DNA of 64,000 nucleotides from Mimachlamys varia (taxonomy: Eukaryota; Mollusca; Bivalvia; Pectinida; Pectinidae), in the NCBI GenBank assembly GCA_947623455.1, contig OX392534.1:31866926-31930925 (forward strand), read 5' to 3'. Under the pieces are notes generated by a model, which ran no database searches, was not told the origin of the DNA, and worked only from the letters and a program-made list of their open reading frames with translations. Positions 56,801 to 64,000 of this stretch are shown piece after piece; within the stretch, counting starts at the first letter, position 1, and every line of letters starts with the position of its first letter. Both the position numbers and the translations under genes were made by a program.

Positions 56801-59800
56801 AAACTCCCCGAGTTTCTACGAGCCAATCAAACAAAACCTGCACTCTGTCATATCTGCAGGAGAAATCATTGGGTATACAGTCTCTGTTGCTGAAACCATG
56901 GTGATAAGATACCAGGGGCAGATAACTCTAAATCTAGTTGTTTTTTTCTCTAGGTAACACAGTACAAATGTAAGACTCAAAAGTCTAATGATCGTTGTTG
57001 TATCCTCTTCTGTATTTTCTGCTTGGAACCCACTGAACTTTTTCAGAAGTACTTTTTCGGGAAACAGTTTTCTTACATTTCGGGTGAAATCAATCAAATT
57101 AATTCAAGGATCTCTCATTTAGAACTTTACGACATATCGTTACATACCTGCACCGGCATCTTTGGTTACGATGGTGAATTCTGCTGGTTCGTTGACCACA
57201 CCGTGGCAAAGGCCAGGCCCGTAGGCGGTCACATGACCACTGTTTACAGCGTCTACGTGGAACTGGAACGGACTGCCTGTAACGGTCAGAAACAATTGTG
57301 TGACTTAAATCGCTACGACTGTGTGACATTAACAATAAAAGTTGCACTTTCAAGACCACTTTGAGGACTGATGAGCAATGACCATACATAATTTGAATGC
57401 TTGACCAATACACAGAGGGACATTTTTATGACAATGCCAATTTGAGGGCCTGCAGGGTCATATCAACCCAAACAAATATTAAAGATTGAAAATCAACTAG
57501 ACCGTTCATTTCTGAATTTTCTAAAATGCAACATCTGTTAAGACGCCTGCACACCCAATTATATTAAATCTGCAAGGTTCGCAACATTTCATCCCAAATT
57601 AAACAATGTCTGCTTTATATTAACATCAAAGAGTCTTACATATTAAAACAGACAGCTGCTTAATTTATCAGTGAAGCAATCGAAACACTTTTCTGAAAGG
57701 TATATCCCTCTGATATATGAGCCCATAACCATGAACCCACATACCCCCCTCCCCCCAACCCTGTTCTTAACAAGAACTCTCCTGTTTTTACATAATAAGT
57801 GGCATATCAACCTATCACGGCCTTCCGTAATAACAACCAAACATGCTTTAAAAACAGTCCTCATTATTCGCAGACATTCCGTTTTATCCTCTTGTAAATA
57901 TACACACATTCCTGAAGCTATTAAACAGTTCAAGGCTATGTAAGATAAGGATGTATTTGATAGACACGATTTTTAACCATCGCAAGGCATTTGTTAGAAA
58001 TTGACATTTTCAATTACGGTTACGAATTGCCTGACATGTCTTAACATTCATTAGACTCCAGAAAATACTATATCTTTCAAATTCAATTAAGACATGATTA
58101 GCGGATTGCCGCAGCACCCCATGTTACATCACCACTCCAAATGACAGACCTAAATTGTACTACTTTTCCAAACTAGCTGCCAGCGTAGGCGTCTTATAGA
58201 CCGAAAAATATTTCGTAAAACAGGGAAAAAATACACACGTAAACACCGGTGAGCTAATTTTGAACAGATATATCTTGTTTACTAAAACATCAATCCATCA
58301 GCAAACAGCTGCAAATGATTTTTGTCTTAGCAAACACATAAATAGCTTATAATGACTTAAACACCGCAGGAAATCATAAAGAAAAAGAAGCACAAAATAT
58401 ATTTCACTAACGTATTACAGGAAATAGACAAAACTATTGTAGCTTAAGTAGGATTTCACTTATGAGATATACTATCCAGAAACATGATTTCTTGATAACA
58501 TCCCCTCAGATGCCTTATCATAAGTACCCAAAGTTCAAGGAATATTGACACATATATATTACGTAATTCATTTTAAAGATTGATGTAACTCCTTTGAAGT
58601 TATTTTTTTTTCACAGTGATTTTTCTCATCCAATCAAATATCGAGAAACATTTCTCTGCTGAATGAACATATTCATCCAATCGAATGTATAGAAACTCCA
58701 CATTTTAATCATGTGACACTGGTGCGAGACTTACCGTCGATCGGCACGCTGTTGTAGTTGACGTGGAGCTCGTGGAGTCCCGTATCGGTGGGTTGATATC
58801 TGACTGTAACAGTGCCATCCTTGTTGTCCTCGATCTTTGGATAGGCCTTTTCTCCGGATGGCATTATAACGTACGCTGCAAACAAACATGACAATGTATG
58901 GACAATCTGCCGTTACATATTGGAGGATGTTTCATTTCTAGAAATTGTAGAACATATTGAGCGACGTTTCTGCTACTTCACATTCTTGCTAAGGTCCTCA
59001 CACGTTGGAACAACTTTTCTTTATCTCTCAAATTTGAAACACGTTGATTATTTTGTCATTTTGTCAGCTGCTTAAATGCTTATTTTAACTGGACTTAAAT
59101 TAAAGACTTAGGTTCAATAAGGGTCAAAAGTGACTTCAATGTGTCATTAAGTTATATATATAATACTCATCAACTTGTCTCCATGGCAATTTAAATATCC
59201 AAACTATTGGCATGGAAACAAACAATTCACAATTCATGAAAAATAATCATAATCAGGACAATTTAACTCACCTGATACGAAGTTGAAGATAGGTCCTACG
59301 GGGATACAGAAATCGACAGGCTGGAAGAGACCCTGGACAGGAACAGATGCCTGTACGTTATCTACTGTGTCTGCGCTCAGTAGCTGCTCTTCTACCGCAC
59401 CAACCTGTCAACAAACACCACACCATGTAACCATAGCAACAACCTGCCAACAAACACCACACCATGTAACCGTAGCAACAGAGTAGCCATAGTAACGCGG
59501 CCTGTCCACCAATTTGAATTTACCAGACACCCATTTCAATTGAAAAGTTGGCATAGTTTCTGGACTGTGTTACCATATCAACTTAATTGCTGTAGGAAAA
59601 ACTTTTGTAGAATCAAGATTCTTCTTTTAATTTTCTGAAAGTTACTTAAAGTAAAATTTCTTATTCATATTGAATCTTGAAGCACTATCGTAATCTTGAA
59701 TCAAATTTCAGTAACAATAAAGCACACAAACAAACACAATACAATAGTTCGGAGATTAATTTGAATTTTTCGAAGTTAGTAAGCAATGCAAACATGCACT

Positions 59801-61055
59801 AAATGTTTCGATACAGGCAGTACAGTCGAAACCTTGTCAGATTCCGCATCTGCCGATCTTGGATAAATTGGCTTCTTAAAAGGTGCAATGCTTTCTAGTA
59901 AAAAATCATGCACATATTAAACACGAAGAGACTACTGAATCTATGCGAAAATCCGCCTTCATCGTTACTAAATATAGTTTGAAATATCATACAATTATGA
60001 TACATGTTTTATTCTGTTATATCTCTGAGCCATCGTTTGCCATTTGTCATGCAGGCAATTAGCTTATATACTACAGCAGAGCAACTGACACTAGAAAACA
60101 CAGCGAATGTACGCTACACAAGTTGATTATATCATCTACATATTGCTTTAAAATAAGTTACGCATTATATTCTAGCTTTTGTTGGTCTTAAACAAGCCTA
60201 CACTATCAGCCTATAATTGATTATTTGTTTGCATTACAACTTAATACAAGCTTTTTTATTGCCATTAAATCATTTACCCCTGAAGACCAATTTGAACTCT
60301 TCCAATTCAAAGGTTGGAATAGTTCATTATGAAATTTCAGGGTAGAATAAGTCAGCATATGATGATGTACTTGACTGTGAAAGTTTTTACGACCTTGAAC
60401 TAGACTAATAGCTTGCAAAATTTTCTTGGTTAAATACCGATATATATATATATATTTACCAAATAAAGCGTCATAAAAAATTAGATAAACTAAGTCTAGA
60501 AGCCTACTGTAGTTAAAAGCAATAGATATACATGTACATACTATATAGACTGACTTATATATCTACGACATATTCTATAGCTCTGCGGTATTCTCAGCTT
60601 GATATACATATGTAGGCCATCCATGCTATTCTATAAATATATATCCGCCGTGACATCAGCTAAGTTGTGACACTTTTACAGTTTTATACGTACAAGTCAC
60701 ATCTAATTTTCAATTTTCAATTTCATCATTATTATTCCTGTCTTTTATTTTATTTATTTTTTCCACATTTTGATAATTCATTAAACAATAATCTTTGTAA
60801 CAAATCTAAAAAATTTCCATACAGAAAGTCTGATATTGCATCATTTTACAAACCAGAAAATAAGAAAAAAAAAATCATGTGAAACAAACTTTGCTTTTTG
60901 TATGTCAACCAATCAGGACATTTGTTATAAAGTTGTTTGGGAGAAGACTTGTACGTATAGAACAGAGCTTGTGATTGGTGGAGAGCTGTGTTGGCAGTAT
61001 AAGTCCTTACCTGCTGCTGCTGGAGATATTCTTCATAGTCGTCGGGTTCTACAGC
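41669..61055 (-). CDS. FLN: Filamin, 3' part (hinge 1 to C-terminal dimerisation repeat 24)
   Basis: Seventeen minus-strand exons join without a frame break to 898 residues plus TAG. Filamins are large actin-crosslinking dimers that also scaffold integrins and other membrane proteins. In order the fragment holds: a hinge-1-like acidic/Gln linker ([15 protein letters not shown] and VGAVEEQLL), the short repeat 16, and full Ig-like repeats 17 to 23 with the family signatures [67 protein letters not shown] and FIPRENGPH. Hinge 2 ([14 protein letters not shown]) and repeat 24 ([31 protein letters not shown]), the dimerisation domain, complete it. Numbering follows human filamins, with which each exon aligns by eye. 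The actin-binding CH domains and repeats 1-15 lie beyond 64000. Two exon borders have been copied into adjacent tandem arrays. Confidence 0.96.
42438..42635 (-). CDS. FLN: Filamin exon, hinge 2 and start of repeat 24
   Basis: Encodes [24 protein letters not shown]-like [12 protein letters not shown] and [13 protein letters not shown]. It matches the hinge-2 form that retains a VETVTK segment. Confidence 0.93.
42840..42912. repeat. 75-bp foldback repeat family, copy 2
   Basis: TTCACCCCTGAAATTTC ... GAACTATTCCAATCCTTG, ending TTCGGGAGTGAA. Inverted relative to the copies at 8076 and 60273. It lies in a filamin intron. Confidence 0.8.
43099..43314 (-). CDS. FLN: Filamin exon, repeat 23
   Basis: Encodes [20 protein letters not shown] then [20 protein letters not shown] and GSPFKAKIT. 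Confidence 0.95.
43746..43916 (-). CDS. FLN: Filamin exon, repeat 22/23
   Basis: Encodes [20 protein letters not shown] then [20 protein letters not shown]. Confidence 0.94.
44206..44350 (+). repeat. Dispersed repeat, second family, copy 2
   Basis: Shares ttttgccgatttaaagtgct and accaccctgaagtatac with 35255-35435. It lies in a filamin intron. Confidence 0.65.
44446..44566 (-). CDS. FLN: Filamin exon, repeat 22
   Basis: Encodes [19 protein letters not shown] then [16 protein letters not shown]. Confidence 0.92.
44936..45204 (-). CDS. FLN: Filamin exon, repeat 21/22
   Basis: Encodes [20 protein letters not shown] then [20 protein letters not shown] and [16 protein letters not shown]. Repeat 21 is the main integrin beta-tail site in vertebrate filamins. 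Confidence 0.95.
45443..45544 (-). CDS. FLN: Filamin exon, repeat 20/21
   Basis: Encodes [20 protein letters not shown] then [12 protein letters not shown]. Confidence 0.94.
45703..45869. repeat. 29-bp minisatellite, about six units
   Basis: The unit is attcatgataaagtttggta plus aactgttat. The last copies carry small deletions. Confidence 0.9.
46075..46187. repeat. 23-bp GATAA-rich array ending at a filamin splice donor
   Basis: About five units of gataaagggggataactgtg plus tat. The last unit, gataactatacc, runs into the donor of exon 46188-46352, so the donor context is gtatagttatctcccttt on the minus strand. Confidence 0.85.
46188..46352 (-). CDS. FLN: Filamin exon, repeat 20
   Basis: Encodes [20 protein letters not shown] then [15 protein letters not shown]. 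The donor lies directly beside a GATAA-rich 23-bp array. Confidence 0.94.
46380..47013. other. Filamin intron, nothing seen
   Basis: AT-rich intron sequence without a recognised exon or repeat. Confidence 0.4.
47014..47366. repeat. 43-47-bp minisatellite, eight units
   Basis: The unit is tttacagaacagaggttttg, attggagggctaacaag, ttctcc. Two units have an additional tttac. Confidence 0.9.
47391..47456 (+). repeat. G-rich tract, G-quadruplex candidate
   Basis: Several G runs of 3 to 13 separated by tt or t within 66 bases on the plus strand, which is the template strand of filamin. Confidence 0.75.
47457..49986. other. Filamin intron, no exon seen
   Basis: AT-rich intron. The strings ttccatggttacaaca and cagttgccatgg recur around 47640-47790 as weak degenerate repeats. 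No conserved coding segment. Confidence 0.4.
49987..50115 (-). CDS. FLN: Filamin exon, repeat 19/20
   Basis: Encodes [20 protein letters not shown] then [14 protein letters not shown], matching the basic linker before repeat 20. Confidence 0.94.
51483..51690 (-). repeat. Degenerate C-rich array, G-rich on the filamin sense strand
   Basis: Repeated ccctccccctaccacaa and ccctgccccctccccc strings. Read on the minus strand, the coding strand of filamin, this is a run of G4-type tracts in the intron between 49987-50115 and 52517-52669. Confidence 0.8.
52517..52669 (-). CDS. FLN: Filamin exon, repeat 19
   Basis: Encodes [20 protein letters not shown] then [20 protein letters not shown]. Repeat 19 is an integrin-binding repeat in vertebrate filamins. 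Confidence 0.95.
52827..53030 (-). CDS. FLN: Filamin exon, repeat 18/19
   Basis: Encodes [19 protein letters not shown] then [20 protein letters not shown] and [10 protein letters not shown]. Confidence 0.95.
53470..53650. repeat. Tandem array made from a filamin exon end and splice donor
   Basis: Units begin ttacctaagtgacc at about 53472, 53531, 53594 and 53638. The last one is the genuine exon 3' end and donor. Unit spacing is 59, 63 and 44 bp. On the minus strand each unit reads GGTCACTTAG|GTAAGG or a variant. Confidence 0.88.
53642..53800 (-). CDS. FLN: Filamin exon, repeat 18
   Basis: Encodes [20 protein letters not shown] then [18 protein letters not shown]. Its last 15 or so bases and the donor are repeated in the intron that follows. 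Confidence 0.95.
54025..54198 (-). CDS. FLN: Filamin exon, repeat 17
   Basis: Encodes [20 protein letters not shown] then [16 protein letters not shown] and [10 protein letters not shown]. Repeat 17 binds GPIb, integrin and migfilin tails in vertebrates. Confidence 0.95.
54199..57147. other. Filamin intron, 2.9 kb, with small arrays
   Basis: Holds a degenerate array of actaacggatgtgaac strings (54565-54690), a 44-bp array (55664-55915) and a C run at 56013-56029. The flanking exons join in frame, so no exon is missing. Confidence 0.6.
55664..55915. repeat. 44-bp minisatellite, five to six diverged units
   Basis: The unit is acatcaactgtgttgctacc, ctcctttctaatacaacagc, catt. Three units are close and the others diverged. 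Confidence 0.85.
57148..57276 (-). CDS. FLN: Filamin exon, repeat 16/17
   Basis: Encodes [20 protein letters not shown] then [11 protein letters not shown]. The phases match both neighbours. Confidence 0.94.
58735..58875 (-). CDS. FLN: Filamin exon, repeat 16
   Basis: Encodes [20 protein letters not shown] and then [16 protein letters not shown], characteristic of filamin repeat 16. Confidence 0.93.
59272..59404 (-). CDS. FLN: Filamin exon, hinge 1 to start of repeat 16
   Basis: Encodes [18 protein letters not shown] and then [18 protein letters not shown], which aligns with the strand preceding VRMPSGK in human repeat 16. The acceptor is duplicated 39 bp upstream. Confidence 0.85.
59400..59480. 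repeat. 39-bp duplication of a filamin splice acceptor
   Basis: caacctgtcaacaaacacca, caccatgtaacc and its near copy starting at 59440 both carry the acceptor, which reads tttgttgacag or tttgttggcag on the minus strand. The copy next to the exon is at 59405-59406, the other at 59444-59445. Confidence 0.88.
60273..60347. repeat. 75-bp foldback repeat family, copy 3
   Basis: TTTACCCCTGAAGACC, aactcttccaattcaaagg, ttggaatagttcattatg and aaatttcaggg. Same orientation as the copy at 8076. It lies in a filamin intron. Confidence 0.8.
61011..61055 (-). CDS. FLN: Filamin 45-nt exon (hinge 1)
   Basis: Encodes [15 protein letters not shown] with both borders in phase 0, so it can be skipped without a frame change. 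The acceptor is ctctag and the donor gtaagg on the minus strand. Identified from the splice sites and the fit to the next exon, not from homology. Confidence 0.7.
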
Positions 61056-64000
61056 CTAGAGGGAAACACGCAAATAGATCTCCGTAAGTGTACAGAGACA
61101 TGCAACACATGCAGGTGTGGTTTTATGCTTCTTATCTCGATACAAGGCTCTCGCAATATTACACAACTTCTAACATCAAACACAAATTCTTATGTTTCAA
61201 AATTCTTATATTTCAAAAAAATTCTTAACATTTTTTTTTTAATTTGAAATTTGTAAATTTTGAAGTTGTTACATACATAAAGAAAAAAATGTTCAACACA
61301 TGGCTAATTGTAATTCATTATTGTAATTCCAATCTTAAAAATCTCTCGAATCTTTTCTATTGTTCTAAAATTTCATTCTAATCTTATTTATTTATTTATA
61401 TTTTTTGGTTATTGAAGTAGAACGACTTAATGCCTTGTAATGAGACAAGATCATTTCAATTGTAAAGCAAAATGTTTTGGAAACATACATTTCTCCAAAA
61501 ATATAATAAATACAATTTACCCAGTCATTTTACTTTCATGTAGTGTGTCCAAGATATACCTGACTTTTGAAATGCCAGGTCATAATCATGTCACATTGAA
61601 ACAGGAATGATTTTTTTCCAAAATAAAATTTGTAAAAAAAAAAACAAAAAAAACTGGATAGTTATTATTTTTCATCACAAACTATATTTGAATAGGAATT
61701 ATCTCAATATTTTCCACTCCAGAAACATTCAAACGAAGGGATACATGCACACTTCAAATAATTGTGGGCAAAAGGGATTTGGAAATAAAAAATAAGTAAG
61801 GGACACAAATATTACTTATGAAAAACATCAAATATTTCAGAAAATCTGTTTAGAAAATAAAGAAACTACATCAAACTAATCTACACAAAATTTAAACCAC
61901 CAGCAAGCAAAATAATTCATCTGTAATTTCAAACTTGTCCAAAATCTCAGATGTGCCATCTGAAATTCACGATATATATGTCATCTGAAATTCACGACAT
62001 GTCATCTGACATTCATGACACGTCATCTGAAATTCCCAACATGTAATCTATATTTCTTGAAGTCATATTTCTTCCATTACACCTGTGTAAATGGTAACCG
62101 TAGCAACAGGAAAAGCATGTTAAGTCTTCCAAGGACACCAAACCACTAGACCTATGTAAGTAAACTCATACCTAACTAAACTAACTGTGTCCAGCCACAT
62201 CAAATTTATCTTGGAGAAAAACCATCTTGACCACGACAGTTGCATTGACCTGAACATCATCCTTCATCCTAAATATGAAATACTTGACCCCAAGGTCCAC
62301 CTCATCATTACAAAACTTGACACCAAAAATCACCTGGACTTTATTTGTCAAGAATGATCTTGACTTTCGAGTTTACCAAATAATATCATCAAAGAAACAT
62401 TTTCAAGTGATTTTCACTTTAAAAAAATCAAAATGAGGAGAGTTACTATTTAAATTTTAATTGCTATGTCTTTATTATTTCACATGTCAACTTCACCCAA
62501 AGAAGTACACAATCCATTATAACTTGTACTGGCTAAACTTTTCAGGAACAGATATTTAGCTCTACAGAGGATGGTGTTTACAACAAATTTAGTCAAGTTA
62601 AACTTTAGAAATCAATTAAGAAAATTATCTTAAACGTAATCAAACCAACAGGATGATGCCCAAAATTAGATCCATGATTAACTTGTACTGAATGACCTCG
62701 GTTCAATCAGTCAAACCCACGATCCCACCTAACTTTCACCGCATCCTTATCAACGAAATTCTTTAGAGTTGTCTGATACCATGGTAGTTACTAAAACACT
62801 CAGCTGATCTTGATTAGCTTTCGCGGATCACTAAAGGGACCTGCATGGCATGAATGACAATGAATAATCTCTATCTCGTGTGCATTATTTGGAATTAGGC
62901 CAGAAGACAACAGCACCTGCTAAAATTAGAATCAATTTTTATTTTTGTCATTGCATAGAAATGCAACATGTAGAAATGTGAACAAGTATGCCTAAAAATA
63001 GCAAATATTTCTAAATAAATCTTCTTTGGAAGTTTGCCCTGAAATTCTTCTCTTATTTCTAGTCCTTTGTCATGAATTCGGCTTTTTATTCTTTGAAATA
63101 GAAATAACTTTGTTTTTGTTTGGCCAACAGCCTTCCAATTGTCAATCACGAACAAGTTCCCGGCTTCAAAGCTCACAAATGTCACAACGTAATTGTAACA
63201 TAGGCATGCTTAATTTGCATTTTGTTTGGAAGAAGAATTTGAAAAGAAACCAAACAAAAAATGAAATTCTGATGCAGCAGAAGACAGTTTGGGGTTCAAC
63301 TGAATACAGCTAACTAGAATTACAGAATAATACATCTAACAGTCAATTTGACCAAGACTTTCAAAGAGCGTAAAATTTCAATCACAGATAACCTGATTTT
63401 GAGCACATGACATGCGCCAAAACTCTATTTTTGATAATGGGACTGTTTCCAGGTTTATTTACAACTTTATACAGTCTAGACTTATCTAATTCCCTCATAG
63501 TCAACAAATATTAGAGACAACCAGAAATGTAACAATGTATGAAAAGAAACTAAAAAAAAAAATGAATCAAACTTTTGAAGTAAAATGAGGTCAATTTCCA
63601 ACAACAAAGTACAGATAAATATGAACTACATCCACTAGCTAGAAGCATTTACTCCTGTGTAATATTTCCTGAAATCTTTCAGCACTCCATAAAAACTGTT
63701 TGTCTTTTTCTGATGAAAAGCAGCCCACAGTTGATAAACAAATCTTCACAACCAGTTTGATAAAATTCCATAACACCTGCACAGCAATGTAACTACCAAC
63801 CAGGGCTTTTATAACCCAGGCAAGAAATAGATGCAACACCTGCTCCCATAACAGGGTGAAGAAATAGACAGTGCACCTGTTGCCGATGGTATCGGAAATC
63901 TGGCCTCTTTTCTCTCCAAATTAATTACTTTTTTCTTTAAATATGTTCTAGATAAATTTTCTATTGTTCAGCAAAACTGCAAAATGATGTAAGAATAATT
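61056..64000. other. Filamin intron (5' side), no exon seen
   Basis: AT-rich sequence. A degenerate array of catctgaaattcacgac strings lies at 61955-62045. No filamin repeat or CH-domain segment could be found, so the preceding exons lie beyond 64000. Confidence 0.5.

Noticed and set aside
63639..63839. Hydrophobic 66-codon minus-strand frame beside a TATAAAA
   Set aside because: Considered as an alternative filamin first exon. No filamin-like sequence follows and the frame has no known motif.

Overview
The window looks like the nuclear genome of a bivalve mollusc. It is AT-rich and intron-rich with GT-AG introns. It is packed with tandem arrays, short foldback elements, a SINE and the tandem-repeat elements with GGCCC ends that are typical of scallops and oysters. 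No prokaryotic feature, CRISPR array or organelle gene was seen. I identify four protein-coding genes and one retroelement relic; assignments come from translating and splicing the sequence by eye.

Layout. (1) 411-7840, plus strand: the last five coding exons of an SLC6-type (glycine-transporter-like) Na+/Cl- coupled transporter, covering TM9 to TM12 and the cytoplasmic tail. Its first intron here carries a 3.2 kb mobile element with a 145-bp array of about 18 near-identical units. (2) 7841-18230: about 10 kb without a recognisable living gene. It holds a minus-strand reverse-transcriptase relic (12.05-12.93 kb), several MITE-like elements and a 62-bp minisatellite of about 32 units whose minus strand resembles a tRNA 5' half. 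(3) 18231-24659, plus strand, and 34830-28195, minus strand: two convergent paralogues of a small cysteine-rich, single-pass membrane protein of the CYYR1/Shisa-like kind. Each has four exons, identical exon phases and the same C-x11-C-x3-CC-x6-CC pattern. A perfect 60-bp-arm palindrome lies between them. (4) 34831-41668: mostly unexplained AT-rich DNA with a long-TIR MITE. (5) 61055-41669, minus strand: the 3' part of a filamin gene. Seventeen exons encode 898 residues, from hinge 1 through Ig-like repeats 16 to 24 (human numbering) to the stop codon. The 5' part, including the actin-binding domain, lies beyond the right edge.

The genes show no sign of acting in one pathway. The transporter and the small membrane proteins act at the cell surface, and filamin crosslinks cortical actin and tethers membrane proteins, but any link between them here is only position. 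The most distinctive property of the region is its repeat biology. Several minisatellites sit on or beside splice sites: a filamin splice donor has been amplified into its intron, a filamin acceptor is duplicated 39 bp away, and a 32-bp array abuts a transporter acceptor. Several foldback elements are perfect or nearly so.
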